From: Anaerohalosphaeraceae bacterium | GTDB lineage: Bacteria; Planctomycetota; Phycisphaerae; Sedimentisphaerales; Anaerohalosphaeraceae | Assembly (NCBI GenBank): GCA_035378985.1 | Contig: DAOSUR010000014.1 | Location: 35,909-99,908, forward strand | Direction of reading: 5' to 3' | DNA length: 64,000 nucleotides | In this document: positions 45,885 to 56,188 of the stretch, in pieces | Numbering within the stretch: the stretch's first letter is position 1 | Layout of the letters: each line of letters opens with the position of its first letter | The notes under the pieces: model-generated | The model's input: only the letters and a program-made list of their open reading frames with translations | The model's database searches: none | What the model was told of the DNA's origin: nothing | Position numbers and translations under genes: made by a program

Positions 45885-48800
45885 TCAGCGAACCAACACA
45901 GCAGCCATTAATCCGATAATCACCTCATTTGCCAACGCCCGCACGGTCAAAGAGCGAAGGGGCTTGGCCGGCTCCAGCGCGATATCCAAAACCGTTGCGG
46001 CTCCTCCGGGAACCATCCCGCCTTTGCCTTTGAATTCCACAGCGTCATAAACGGCCGTTTGTCCGCTTCGAAGGTACACACGAGGCGGTATGGGCTCCGG
46101 TCTGCGAAAGCCGTAATCATCCAGAAAATAATCCTGGTCAATCGGCCACCACGTGGTGGGATTGTGCAGGGCCAGCCGTTCCTGCCTGCCGTCCGCATAG
46201 GTCACAAGCACTTCGCCGTTGTCGATGCGGCTCTGCATCGAGTTCGTGGAACCGGCCATGAAAAGATACAGATGCTTTGCCTGTCCGGACAAAGGAATCG
46301 TGATTTCATCCGGAAAATTCTCCCACCGGGAAACAAAGACAATATTTTTGTCCTGCGGGTCAGCAGGCCATTCAAAAACAATGCCCTGCGGCAGTCGATA
46401 GAATCCGCCCTGCTCCTGCACGCATCGCCGCAGGCCGCTGTCGTCCACCTCAAAGGTTTTGGCAAAATCACACCAGCTGCCGATGCCTTGTTTGGGAATC
46501 GACAGCGAACAGAACGGAGAACGCGGGCTGAGATATTCATTTTGGAAGATGCGGCGGAGCTGTTCATTGAAGACCTCCGTCAGATGCACCGCTTCCATCC
46601 GCTCTTTGGGCTGAAGCGATAGTTTCCAATTGACAACCAGGCCTTCGGCACGACGGCCCTCGGAAAACTTCACGCAAACCCGATTCGAACCCGGCATCAG
46701 CGGCACTTCATCGACGGACAGGATTATCTCCTCCGACTGTCCGTAAGCCGGCACCCAAAGCGGCTGCTCCCTGTGCCAGGTGCCCACTGTCACCGCCGCC
46801 TCACTGAAAACATGGCCCGTATTGTTCCGGATGCGAAACCGAATGCTCTGGGGGTCCTGACGGACGGAAGGAATAATCTCCACAGCCGGCCGCACCTCCA
46901 GAGCAAGCGGTTCCAGCCACTTCATCCGCCCCTGCTGCACCTCCGCAAAAACCGTCCGATGGCCTTCTTTTCCGACCGTTCGGCCCTCCATCGCTGTTCC
47001 CCGAACTCGAATTTTGTCCAGCACCCCCTGCGGGTCGAAAACCTTCTGAAATCTCGCCGAGTCAATCTTCGCCGTCCATTCTTCCCCCAGTGCAGCAACG
47101 GGGATCGTCTGTGCCCGCGCCGGCGCCGGGCCCTTCCAGACTACCTGCACCTCATACGCATCCGCTAAACGCGGCGTGATTTCGATTCTTGCAGTGCCTA
47201 CGGTCCCTTCCAGGACCCTCCAGAAGGCCGAGCGGCCGTTCACGGAGACCCGTTCCACATCTGTGCCGCGGGCCGGAATCTGCAGAATCAGGTTGAGCGG
47301 ACACGAAAACAGCGGACGAATGCTGAAGCTGTCCGTCCACCCCGAACGCTGATAGGCAAAGACAATGTCCGGATGCCGCAGGCGAGCCCATTCCCACTCC
47401 GCCGGAAATCCCGGACAAACCACCAGCTGCCCCTGGAGGGAATCCGGACGAATGCCGAACAGACCTTCGATAACCGCCCGGCTGACAATCCCCACGGCAT
47501 CCCCGAAATCCCGCTGGGCTTCCCCCCGGGCCATATCAAAATAGGTCGTCATCCCCAGATTGCCCGGACAAAGCCCCATATACATACTGTCGAGGATGCA
47601 TCCTTTCAGCAGCGAAAAGGCCTTTTCCTGCCGGCCGAGCTGCCAATAGGCCAGGGCTGTATGGGCCGTTTCGGCCATCACCACATTGTTGGTGGACCAG
47701 GTATAAGGCATCCAGTTCGTCGTCGGCAGCGTACAGCAGAGCCCTTGGGGAATCTGGGGGCCGTGGATGGGAATATGCGCGATTTGCGTATCTACAAACC
47801 GGCTCATCTGCCAGGCCTGCATCGGGTCCGCCGCCCCGCAGTCTATCGTATGGTAAAACGTCCACAGCGCTGCACTCGGATGCGTCCGCTGGAGGCCCAG
47901 CCAGTCTTTCCATTCGGCATACCAGCCGTCCTCTCCAAGCCACAAATGCTTCCGCATGGCCTTGAGAATCTGTTCGGCCTCCCGCTCATAAGGCCGGGGA
48001 GACCTGCCCAGCCGCCGGGCCAGCCGCGCCGCCAGATGATTCTGATAATAATTGTAAGCGGAGGCGTGCGTGACTCCTCCGCCGCTGTACTGCAAGTCAT
48101 CGCTGGCCCAGATGGCCGCATACGCCTCGTAAAGCGGAAGACGCTCCGGCCCGAAGGGACGGCGGAACAGCCGACGCTCCCACTCAAAATGCCGCTCGAG
48201 CACCGGCCAGAGTTCCTCCGCCAGCGCCCAATCTCCCGTCCACATCAGATGCCGAAACAGAGCGTCCACATACACCAGATTCATATCGTAGTGCCGGCCG
48301 CCGATGTCGCCGCGGCTCTGCTTGGCCGGATGACTGCGGGACAAATTTGAAGCCGGGTCCGGTCCGGGTTCCGCCGCCGCCTCCTGCAGATTCTGCCTTT
48401 GAGCCCAATATCGAAGGTACCGCCGGGCCCGGTCGTGCCAGCCGAGGGCATCGTTGGCATAAGCCCCCCGCCAGCCCGCCAAGGCCGTCCGCCAGGCCGC
48501 TGCACCGTGCATCACCGTACCCTGCGGTTCATCCCAAATGCCGTCCGCCGCCGCACAAAGGGCCGAAACCGCCGCATTGAGAAAGGGGTCCGGCGTATCC
48601 GCCAGCACCCGGCCGGCAATTTGTCTGCGATGCTGTTCGGTCCGCTCAAACAGCGATTCAAAATCCCCGGAAAACTCCGCCTGCTCTCCGGACGCAAGCC
48701 GATGCAAAAGAAAATAGGCGGCCTTTCCTTTCTGAAGCGGAACTGCCGCAAAAGCCACAGGATAGTCAAATGACCCGCCGGCAGAAGCCGCCACCTTTTC

Positions 48801-49562
48801 CAGGTTGTCCCAGTGCCGACCGTCCGCCGTCTGAACCGCCGCTTTCGGTGAAAAAAATCCCGCCAGGGAACCGATTCGGCCGGACAGAACAAAGGCATTT
48901 TCCCGAATCGAGAATGCATTCTCGCGGCAGAACTCCGGACGAAACCGGAAAAATTCCGACACGGGTTCTGTTTCACAGCCGATATCCCCTCCTCGGCGTC
49001 CGCGCCGGCCGCTTGCTCCGCCGGTAACCATCAGCCACTCGCAGGGTTCGGTTTCTGCCTGCAATTCTGCTTTGACCAAAATCCCTTCCTTTTCATAAAG
49101 GGCCAGTACGGTCAAAAGCAGAGAACCGTTTTTCAGCAGCGGGTCTTCGATTTCATAAACCATGGAACCGGCTCGGTATCGGCTGACAATTCGCCGGGCC
49201 TCATTCAGACAGCGAATGCCGTCTTTTGTGCGGATTCCAAAGCGGACATTTCCCCCATGGCCGGGCAGATATAGCGAAATCTCCGGTTTATCCCCTGCAT
49301 CCGCCCGAAAGGCCGTATTGCCGCCGTACAAAGGACGATTAAAGAACTCCGGGCCGTTTTCAATCACAAAATCCCGTCCCTCCGGACGGTATCGAAGCGG
49401 CTGGGCCGTATGTCCTTCCATCGTCGGACGTTCGGCCAGAACACGTTCCGGAGGATTATACTCCCCGCCGGAAACTCTCTGGACGACTCCGGCCGTAAGC
49501 ATCCCCAAAATCAGGACGCTTCGGCTAAGAAGAGAACCGCCTGTAAAACGGCAACATTGCAT
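45885..49562 (-). CDS. Large secreted putative (alpha/alpha)6-barrel hydrolase (DUF4450-like)
   Basis: The ATG at 49562 opens a signal peptide (LLSRSVLILGMLTAGVVQRVSG), giving 1225 residues. An in-frame TTG at 49592 is less likely. An N-terminal beta-sandwich (about 30-320, YGGNTAFRADAGDKPEISLYLPGHGG) leads to an alpha-helical toroid-like region (about 330-760: WRTALAGWRGAYANDALGWHDRARRY, GGVTHASAYNYYQNHLAARLARRLG, TWSTNNVVMAETAHTALAYWQLG). Further beta-domains follow. The layout resembles DUF4450-type proteins of Bacteroidetes polysaccharide loci. Acidic residues in the toroid could be catalytic, but I cannot assign a GH family or substrate. It sits 16 bp after the GH28-GH105 gene, so it probably acts on a pectin side chain (inference). 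Confidence 0.72.
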   Translation of the reverse strand: MQCCRFTGGSLLSRSVLILGMLTAGVVQRVSGGEYNPPERVLAERPTMEGHTAQPLRYRPEGRDFVIENGPEFFNRPLYGGNTAFRADAGDKPEISLYLPGHGGNVRFGIRTKDGIRCLNEARRIVSRYRAGSMVYEIEDPLLKNGSLLLTVLALYEKEGILVKAELQAETEPCEWLMVTGGASGRRGRRGGDIGCETEPVSEFFRFRPEFCRENAFSIRENAFVLSGRIGSLAGFFSPKAAVQTADGRHWDNLEKVAASAGGSFDYPVAFAAVPLQKGKAAYFLLHRLASGEQAEFSGDFESLFERTEQHRRQIAGRVLADTPDPFLNAAVSALCAAADGIWDEPQGTVMHGAAAWRTALAGWRGAYANDALGWHDRARRYLRYWAQRQNLQEAAAEPGPDPASNLSRSHPAKQSRGDIGGRHYDMNLVYVDALFRHLMWTGDWALAEELWPVLERHFEWERRLFRRPFGPERLPLYEAYAAIWASDDLQYSGGGVTHASAYNYYQNHLAARLARRLGRSPRPYEREAEQILKAMRKHLWLGEDGWYAEWKDWLGLQRTHPSAALWTFYHTIDCGAADPMQAWQMSRFVDTQIAHIPIHGPQIPQGLCCTLPTTNWMPYTWSTNNVVMAETAHTALAYWQLGRQEKAFSLLKGCILDSMYMGLCPGNLGMTTYFDMARGEAQRDFGDAVGIVSRAVIEGLFGIRPDSLQGQLVVCPGFPAEWEWARLRHPDIVFAYQRSGWTDSFSIRPLFSCPLNLILQIPARGTDVERVSVNGRSAFWRVLEGTVGTARIEITPRLADAYEVQVVWKGPAPARAQTIPVAALGEEWTAKIDSARFQKVFDPQGVLDKIRVRGTAMEGRTVGKEGHRTVFAEVQQGRMKWLEPLALEVRPAVEIIPSVRQDPQSIRFRIRNNTGHVFSEAAVTVGTWHREQPLWVPAYGQSEEIILSVDEVPLMPGSNRVCVKFSEGRRAEGLVVNWKLSLQPKERMEAVHLTEVFNEQLRRIFQNEYLSPRSPFCSLSIPKQGIGSWCDFAKTFEVDDSGLRRCVQEQGGFYRLPQGIVFEWPADPQDKNIVFVSRWENFPDEITIPLSGQAKHLYLFMAGSTNSMQSRIDNGEVLVTYADGRQERLALHNPTTWWPIDQDYFLDDYGFRRPEPIPPRVYLRSGQTAVYDAVEFKGKGGMVPGGAATVLDIALEPAKPLRSLTVRALANEVIIGLMAAVLVR

Positions 49563-49578
49563 AGAAAACCGAATTTGT

Positions 49579-52074
49579 TTATTTGGCGGCAATCAGACCT
49601 GCTTTCATTTCCATTTCGAGGGAAGCCAGAATAAACGGTTCGACGGCCTTGGGGTCATTGCTTCGAACGGGCTCGCTGATGTAATAGTTAAACGAACCGT
49701 CCCGATACGGACTGCCCCCCAGCCCGGCGACGGCACAGCCCTTATGCAGATGCACTTGCCCATCCGCCGCAACCTCCACAAACTCTTTCAAAATGCCGGC
49801 ATACCCCTTCTCGGCCGCCTCCGTCATACTCGAAGGCAGATATCCCTTGCGAATCCCTTTCAGCAGGGAATACACGAACATTGCCGAGCAGGAGGATTCC
49901 AGATAATTCCCTTTCTCATTTGGTTTATCGACAATTTGATACCAGACTCCGGTCTTGGGGTCCTGGACCTTGACCACAGCTTCCATCAGGCGGTTCAGAA
50001 TGTCCACCAGTTCTTTGCGCTGCGGATGGTCGGTCGGGAAATAATCGAGGGTATCAATCAGGGCCATGGCATACCAGCCCATCGCCCGGCCCCAGAAATG
50101 CGGCGAACAGCCGGTTGACGGGTCCGCCCATTTCTGCGTGCGGGACTCATCCCAGCCGTGATACAACAGCCCTGTTTTGGGGTCACGGGCATGTTTTTCC
50201 ATCAAAACAAACTGCCGTGCCACATCATCAAAGAGCGGCTTTTCCTCAAACACCGCCGCATACTGGGCCAGAAATGCCGCCCCCATATACAACCCGTCCA
50301 GCCACATCTGATGCGGATAAATCTTCTTATGCCAGAAGCCGCCTTCGGAGGTCCGAGGGTGCGTTCGCATCTGTTCCCGCAGGGCCTCAATCGCCTTGCG
50401 GTACTTGGCCTGCGGAGACCGCAAATACACATCAATCAGCGTCTTGCCGGGATTGATGTTGTCAATATTATAGGTGGCCGCATCATACGTCAGAATCTGC
50501 CCATCGTCGGTTATCAGTATATCGTAATAACTCTTGACATACTCCAGATACTCCGGCTTGTCATACAGAATCCCGGCCGTCCAGATGGCCTTCATCATCA
50601 GCCCGCTTGGATACTTCCATCGCGGCTTGGGCGAAAAATCAATCATCCACGCCTGCGGGTTGCGGGTCATTTCGGAGCGAATCATTCGTTCTGACCAGCG
50701 CTCCGTCGAGGCCGCCGGTTTATCCTTGGGCAGAACAAGAAACGACTCAACCGCCTCCGCCACGCCCTCTTTTTCTGCATTTTCAAACACGCACCCCTTC
50801 AAAACCACATTTTGAACCGGACTGTGCGGATAGCCGCGGATGTGCCAGGGATACTTGCTCTTGCGGCAGACCACGTTGGTCATAAAAATATCGCGGACAA
50901 TCGGCTTAAACGGCCCGCTGTCTCCTTCTTCATAATAAAAGTCAATCTTCAGCGCCGCCTCCCGAACTTGTCTCATCTCCACATTGCGCATGAAAATCCG
51001 CTCAATCACCCCGCCTCGCACGGAATTGGTTTTAAAGCGAAGGCCGCGGTCCAGATTGGGACTGTCCATCAGACAATCTTCAACAAAAACATTCCGAACG
51101 CTGCCGGAAATCTCGCTGCCCAGCACAACCCCGCCGTGCCCGTCCTTCATCGTACAATTGCGGACAATAATGTTTTCCGACGGCACATTCACACGGCGGC
51201 CGTCATTGTTGCGGCCCGATTTGATGGCAATGCAGTCGTCGCCGGTATCAAAATAACAGCCCTCAATCAGCACATCCCGGCAGGATTCCGGATTGCAGCC
51301 GTCATTGTTCGGTCCGTGCCCGATGACTTTGACATTTCGTACGGTGATATTCTGACTGAGCACCGGATGAATATGCCACATCGGACTGCTGCGAATCATC
51401 ACCCCTTCAATCAAAATATTCTTGCAGCGGTACGGCTGAACCATATTCGGACGCAGATAATGACCCTCGCCGTACACCCGCTCGGCCACGGGAACCCCCT
51501 GCTCTCCCTGTTTGACCAGATTCTGCACATCTGTCTTCTGCGCCGCTTTCCACGGCCACCAGGTCTTTTCATCGGCACTGCCGTCCAGAACCCCGCTGCC
51601 GGTAATCGCAATATTTTCCTGCTCAAAGGCATAAATCAGGGGCGAATAATTCATGCACTCCGTCCCCTCAAACCGCGTAAACACCACCGGAAGGTAATCC
51701 GCCGGATTGCTGGAAAACCGGACAACCGCTCCTTCCTTCAGGTGGAGATTGACCCCGCTTTTCAAATGAATCGGTCCCGTCAGGAAGGTCCCTTCCGGCA
51801 CGACAACGCGTCCGCCTCCGGCCTGATGACAGGCCGCTATCGCTTTGCGGAAGGCCTCCGTACAAACCGTTTTTCCGTCGCCGACCGCCCCGTAATCCGT
51901 AATCACAAAATCCCGTTCGGGAAAGGTCGGCGGCTGAATGCGGGCCAGAATCTCCGGCACACTCTGCCAGCCCTCTTCCTCCGTCAACGCAGCAGCCGGA
52001 AAGCCGCAAATCCAAAAGACTGCAAAAACCGTCAAAAGAAACCGCCCGCTTCCGAGCATTCGTTTCTGCTTCAT
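49579..52074 (-). CDS. Secreted GH28-GH105 fusion
   Basis: A signal peptide (LLTVFAVFWICGFPAAA) is followed by a GH28 beta-helix (about residues 50-445): NNDGCNPESC, GDDCIAIKSG, GHGGVVLGSEISGSV and LRFKTNSVRGG. The second domain (about 448-831) is a GH105 (alpha/alpha)6 barrel, with YPSGLMMKAIWTAG, HQMWLDGLYMGAAFLAQY (candidate catalytic Asp), HGWDESRTQKWADP and SPHFWGRAMGWYAMALIDTL. GH105 removes the unsaturated uronic acid from oligosaccharides made by lyases, feeding KduI. Joining a polygalacturonase/rhamnogalacturonan hydrolase to this activity is a two-step design. The gap to the next gene upstream is 49 bp. Confidence 0.92.
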   Translation of the reverse strand: MKQKRMLGSGRFLLTVFAVFWICGFPAAALTEEEGWQSVPEILARIQPPTFPERDFVITDYGAVGDGKTVCTEAFRKAIAACHQAGGGRVVVPEGTFLTGPIHLKSGVNLHLKEGAVVRFSSNPADYLPVVFTRFEGTECMNYSPLIYAFEQENIAITGSGVLDGSADEKTWWPWKAAQKTDVQNLVKQGEQGVPVAERVYGEGHYLRPNMVQPYRCKNILIEGVMIRSSPMWHIHPVLSQNITVRNVKVIGHGPNNDGCNPESCRDVLIEGCYFDTGDDCIAIKSGRNNDGRRVNVPSENIIVRNCTMKDGHGGVVLGSEISGSVRNVFVEDCLMDSPNLDRGLRFKTNSVRGGVIERIFMRNVEMRQVREAALKIDFYYEEGDSGPFKPIVRDIFMTNVVCRKSKYPWHIRGYPHSPVQNVVLKGCVFENAEKEGVAEAVESFLVLPKDKPAASTERWSERMIRSEMTRNPQAWMIDFSPKPRWKYPSGLMMKAIWTAGILYDKPEYLEYVKSYYDILITDDGQILTYDAATYNIDNINPGKTLIDVYLRSPQAKYRKAIEALREQMRTHPRTSEGGFWHKKIYPHQMWLDGLYMGAAFLAQYAAVFEEKPLFDDVARQFVLMEKHARDPKTGLLYHGWDESRTQKWADPSTGCSPHFWGRAMGWYAMALIDTLDYFPTDHPQRKELVDILNRLMEAVVKVQDPKTGVWYQIVDKPNEKGNYLESSCSAMFVYSLLKGIRKGYLPSSMTEAAEKGYAGILKEFVEVAADGQVHLHKGCAVAGLGGSPYRDGSFNYYISEPVRSNDPKAVEPFILASLEMEMKAGLIAAK

Positions 52075-52123
52075 TGAAAAATCCTTTCGACTCTTATTGT
52101 TCCTTTCCGGACCGCTTATGGCA

Positions 52124-55100
52124 TTAAGACGCTTTCGCGGTCAAGGTATAAATCTTTGCCGGTTGAACTTCGAATTCAATCACAGCATTTTCTTTCTGGC
52201 TGAAATCGACCCGCTGAAAGCCGGAGACAATCTCGACCGGAATTGACGTCCTGACTCGACAGACCCCTGCTTTGGAGGGGCGAATCCGGGCTCGCTTCAG
52301 CCGGCCGTTCTCCCATTCGATATCAACCTCATAGCCGCCGCGCGCCCGCAGGCCCGAAACGGAACCGTTCGGCCAGGCGCTCGGCAGGGCCGGCAGCAGG
52401 TCAATCCGGTCCAGATGGCTCTGAAGCAGCATCTCGGCAATCGCCGCTGTGCCGCCGAAGTTGCCGTCTATTTGAAACGGAGGATGAGCATCCATCAAAT
52501 TGGGATAGGTATTGTTGCGGAGCGCATCCAACAAAAGCTGATGAGCATGGCCGCCCTCCTCAAACCGCGCCCACAGATTCATCTTCCAGGCCTTCGCCCA
52601 TCCGGTCCCGCCGTCTCCCCGCCCCAGAAGAGACACACGGGCCGCCTGAAACGGTTCGGGCTGCTGCAGCGTAATATCCCGGCCGGGATAAACACCCCAT
52701 AAATGCGAACAATGACGATGGGGTTCCTGCGGTTTGTCTTTGTCCTCCAGCCATTCCTGAAGCTGACCGTGCCGTCCAATCTGATTGGGAGCGATTCTGT
52801 CTTTTAATTGGGTTAACTGAGCGGCCAGTTCGTCATCCTTTTTTAAGAGACGGGCCGCCTGAATTGTCGCTTCGAAAAGCGAGCGGATAATCTGATGGTC
52901 CATCGTCGGGCCGGCCACAAGCCCTCCATGCTCCGGAGAATTGGACGGCGTGCTGATCAGCCAACCCGTTTTCGGGTCCTCCGTCAGAAAATCGACAAAA
53001 AACAGGCAGGCCTCTTTCATCAGCGGATAGGCGCGCTTCTCTAAAAACCGCTCATCCTGGGTAAACAAATAATGCTCCCACAAATGATGACACAGCCACG
53101 CCCCGCCCGTTACCCAAATGCCGTGATTGGAAGCATTGATAGGTGCCGTGCCCCGCCACAAATCGGTATTATGGTGCAGCACCCACCCGCGGGCTCCATA
53201 GTGGGCCTGAGCGGTCTTGCGGCCGCTGACCGCACAATCCGCAATCAAATCAAACAGCGGCTGATGGCATTCGGACAGATTACAGACTTCCGCCGGCCAA
53301 TAATTCATCTCCGTATTGATATTCACCGTGTACTTGCTGCCCCACGGCGGGTTCAGCTGGTCATTCCATAAGCCCTGCAGATTGGCCGGCTGGCTTCCGG
53401 GACGAGAACTGGAAATCAGCAGGTACCGCCCATACTGAAAATACAGTGCTGCTAAAGCCGGGTCGGACTGCGGGTCTTTAAGCCGCTCATCCGTCGGTTG
53501 TTCCGCTGCCGCCGTCTGCCCCAAATCAAGCCGAACACGCCCAAAAAGATTGCGATAATCCGCCCGGTGAGCGGACAGAAGGTCCGCATAGGTCCTTCCG
53601 GCTATTTTTTCGAGGGTTTGGGCACACTTGGCCGACGGGTCGCCGCTGATATCCTGAAAGTCCTTGAAACTCGTAAAGCCGGTCAGCGCAAAAAAGGCCG
53701 CATCCGCCCGTTCCACCGCAATTGAGCCGTCCTCCTGAACCTTGACCGTTCCGGCCTCACTCCAAATGCGAAGCCGAGCCGCAAACCGCAGCTGCCCGTC
53801 CTTCACCCGACCGGTCATCTCAATCTGACCGTCATCGATTCGCCGGACGGCAATCTCTTCGTGCGGGCTTTGAAGAGAGGCCGTAAACGAAACCTGCCAG
53901 GGCCGATCTGAGGAAATCGTTCCGACAATCACCTGGTCCGGATAACTGGCAAAATAGGTTCGTTCATATTTCACACCCCCCAGCCGATACTGTATGTGGA
54001 CAACGCCGGACTCCAAATCCAGCTGCCGCTGATAATCAGAAACCTCCTGATGTCCCTCAAAACGAAGGAACAAATCCCCAAACGGCTGATACGATTTCTG
54101 CCGCAGCGGCACGCTCATAAACTCCCGGGCTGCCAGCTCTTCCGCTTCTTTCTGTTTGCCCTCCGCCAGCAGCCGCCGGATTTGCGGCAAATATTGGACC
54201 GCCCCTTCGTGATGATAAAAATGCGGTTCTCCATTCCAGAGGGTATCCTCATTGAACTGAAGCCGCTCCTGGGCCGCCCCGCCGAACACCATCGCCCCCA
54301 GACGCCCGTTCCCAATCGGCAGGGCCTCTGTCCACTCCTGCGCCGCACGCGTGTACCACAGCCGCAGACCCTGAGAATCTCCGCCAGAAGCAGCAGGCAC
54401 TCCCGCCGCTTTCGGATTCCATCCGTCCTGACCGCCCAAGACGGAAGGCACCGTAATTTGTCGGGCCTCCTCTTCCGTCAGCTGCCGAGACCACGACACA
54501 CGCGCCGCCGGATTGGCCCCGGGACCGCGGCTCTGATATTCTGCATATCGGGCCGTCTTCTCCCGTGCCGGCTGGTTCCAGTTGTGCCAGCCCTCCGGAC
54601 GGATGATGTCCGCCATCTCCGTATTCAGAAAAACCACACTCGCATAATCCCGCCATGGACGCCCCAGATAGGTCTTGGCCCGTCCCGCCGGCTCCCCTGT
54701 TATGCGGCAGTTCGAGAAGACATAGCCCCATTTCTGCTCCGGCGGGGTCGAGGCGGCTGTGATATAGCTGGCCTCCAGACAATGAATCTGACAACGGTCA
54801 AAAAACGCCGTCCCGCTGCCGAAGATAAAATCGCAATGGCCGGCAATGTAGCAGTCCTCATAATAATGCCGCCCGCGGTGGTCCAGCAGCGTATCCTGCC
54901 AGCCCAGAAACCGACACCGCCGAAAGACGCATCGGTCGCCGAAGACCGCCAGCGCGACCGCCTGCCCGACCGGCCCGGCCGTATTCTCAAAGGTCAGGTC
55001 TTCCGCGGCAAAATCGTCCGCCCGAATCGTCACCGAAGGCGTCGCAAACGTGCCGATTTCCCTGCCGCTCTCATCCCGCATCGCCGCATACAAATTGTAC

Positions 55101-56188
55101 GTCAGAATTGTTGTGCGGGCATCCTCTCCCTTCATTCGAATCAGCCGTTTGCCCTCCGGTATGACAATCCGTTCCCGATACACGCCCGGCCGAATCCAAA
55201 TCTCAACCGGCTCGGCATTGCCCGACGGAATCGAATCAATGGCCGCCTGAACGGAGGGATAATCTCCCTTTCCATCTGCACTGACAATTATGCGTCGACC
55301 GGGAACGGAGGAAGAAGTGCCGAAGGACTTCCGGAGCCAATCGGCTATTTTTTCCTTCCAGTGCGGCTCAAACCGCCCCCATTCCGTCAGACGATGTCCC
55401 GCGCCTTCTATGGTGATCAGCTCACACGGCACGCCGCATCGCTCCAGCGCCGCCTTCAAATCCAGCGACTGCTGATAGGGGACACTCTGGTCTCGGGTGC
55501 CGTGAACCAGCAGAAACGGCGGCAGTCCCGCCTGAACGTCCCAAATCGGGGAAATCTTTTTCAAAACCGCTGCGGACGCTTCGTTCAGTTCCGGCCCCAG
55601 TCCCAGCAGATTCTGCATCGAGGTGCTCAATCCGCCGCGGCGCTGATTGTCGGCCACCATATCCACCGGCGGCGCCAGGCCGATGACCCCCTGCACCCTC
55701 GTATCCTCTCTGCCCCAAATGGCCGCCGAACAGGCCAAATGCCCGCCGGCGGAGTATCCGGCCAGCACAATCCGATTGGGGTCACCGTTGTAATCGGCCG
55801 CATGCTGTTTTACCCAGCGAATCGCCGTCTGCACATCCTCCAGACACGCCGGCCACCGATGCGCAGGCGCCAGCCGATAATCAATCGAAACCCACACCCA
55901 CCCCGCCTTCGTAAAGACTTCCAGCAGTTCATCTCGGTCCTGGGTCTTGTCGCCGCTGCTCCAGCCCCCCCCGTGTATATACAGAACAATCCCGAAAGGC
56001 CCCCGGCCCGACGGCACACAGACATCCAAAAGCAGCTCCTGTCCGCCTGCTTTCCCATAGAGAATATCCGTCTGCAGCCCTGCCGAGACCGCCGCCCGAC
56101 AAACCTCGCTGCCCAGAAAACAGCCAAGCCAGAGAATCAAACTCTTTCGAAGCAGACTGCACCCGAAGGATGGATTCTTTGTTTTCAT
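52124..56188 (-). CDS. Secreted tri-functional esterase-CE8-GH95 fusion
   Basis: From the ATG at 56188 (an alternative at 56206) there is a signal peptide (LILWLGCFLGSEVCRA) and 1354 residues. Domain 1 (about 25-290) is an alpha/beta-hydrolase esterase: YIHGGGWSSGDK, AGYSAGGHLA, LVHGTRDQSVP and GAGHRL. Domain 2 (about 298-600) is a CE8 pectin methylesterase with all family blocks: PGVYRERIVI, GQAVALAVFGDRC, FLGWQDTLLDH, HCDFIFGSGTAFF and YLGRPWRDYA. Domain 3 (about 609-1354) is GH95: LPIGNGRLGAMVFGG, NLQGLWNDQLNPPWGSKY, NINTEMNYWPAEVCNLSE, HHNTDLWRGTAP and FQIDGNFGGTAAIAEMLLQS. GH95 removes alpha-L-fucose or L-galactose. It is the first gene of the long minus-strand CAZyme run. Confidence 0.9.
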   Translation of the reverse strand: MKTKNPSFGCSLLRKSLILWLGCFLGSEVCRAAVSAGLQTDILYGKAGGQELLLDVCVPSGRGPFGIVLYIHGGGWSSGDKTQDRDELLEVFTKAGWVWVSIDYRLAPAHRWPACLEDVQTAIRWVKQHAADYNGDPNRIVLAGYSAGGHLACSAAIWGREDTRVQGVIGLAPPVDMVADNQRRGGLSTSMQNLLGLGPELNEASAAVLKKISPIWDVQAGLPPFLLVHGTRDQSVPYQQSLDLKAALERCGVPCELITIEGAGHRLTEWGRFEPHWKEKIADWLRKSFGTSSSVPGRRIIVSADGKGDYPSVQAAIDSIPSGNAEPVEIWIRPGVYRERIVIPEGKRLIRMKGEDARTTILTYNLYAAMRDESGREIGTFATPSVTIRADDFAAEDLTFENTAGPVGQAVALAVFGDRCVFRRCRFLGWQDTLLDHRGRHYYEDCYIAGHCDFIFGSGTAFFDRCQIHCLEASYITAASTPPEQKWGYVFSNCRITGEPAGRAKTYLGRPWRDYASVVFLNTEMADIIRPEGWHNWNQPAREKTARYAEYQSRGPGANPAARVSWSRQLTEEEARQITVPSVLGGQDGWNPKAAGVPAASGGDSQGLRLWYTRAAQEWTEALPIGNGRLGAMVFGGAAQERLQFNEDTLWNGEPHFYHHEGAVQYLPQIRRLLAEGKQKEAEELAAREFMSVPLRQKSYQPFGDLFLRFEGHQEVSDYQRQLDLESGVVHIQYRLGGVKYERTYFASYPDQVIVGTISSDRPWQVSFTASLQSPHEEIAVRRIDDGQIEMTGRVKDGQLRFAARLRIWSEAGTVKVQEDGSIAVERADAAFFALTGFTSFKDFQDISGDPSAKCAQTLEKIAGRTYADLLSAHRADYRNLFGRVRLDLGQTAAAEQPTDERLKDPQSDPALAALYFQYGRYLLISSSRPGSQPANLQGLWNDQLNPPWGSKYTVNINTEMNYWPAEVCNLSECHQPLFDLIADCAVSGRKTAQAHYGARGWVLHHNTDLWRGTAPINASNHGIWVTGGAWLCHHLWEHYLFTQDERFLEKRAYPLMKEACLFFVDFLTEDPKTGWLISTPSNSPEHGGLVAGPTMDHQIIRSLFEATIQAARLLKKDDELAAQLTQLKDRIAPNQIGRHGQLQEWLEDKDKPQEPHRHCSHLWGVYPGRDITLQQPEPFQAARVSLLGRGDGGTGWAKAWKMNLWARFEEGGHAHQLLLDALRNNTYPNLMDAHPPFQIDGNFGGTAAIAEMLLQSHLDRIDLLPALPSAWPNGSVSGLRARGGYEVDIEWENGRLKRARIRPSKAGVCRVRTSIPVEIVSGFQRVDFSQKENAVIEFEVQPAKIYTLTAKAS

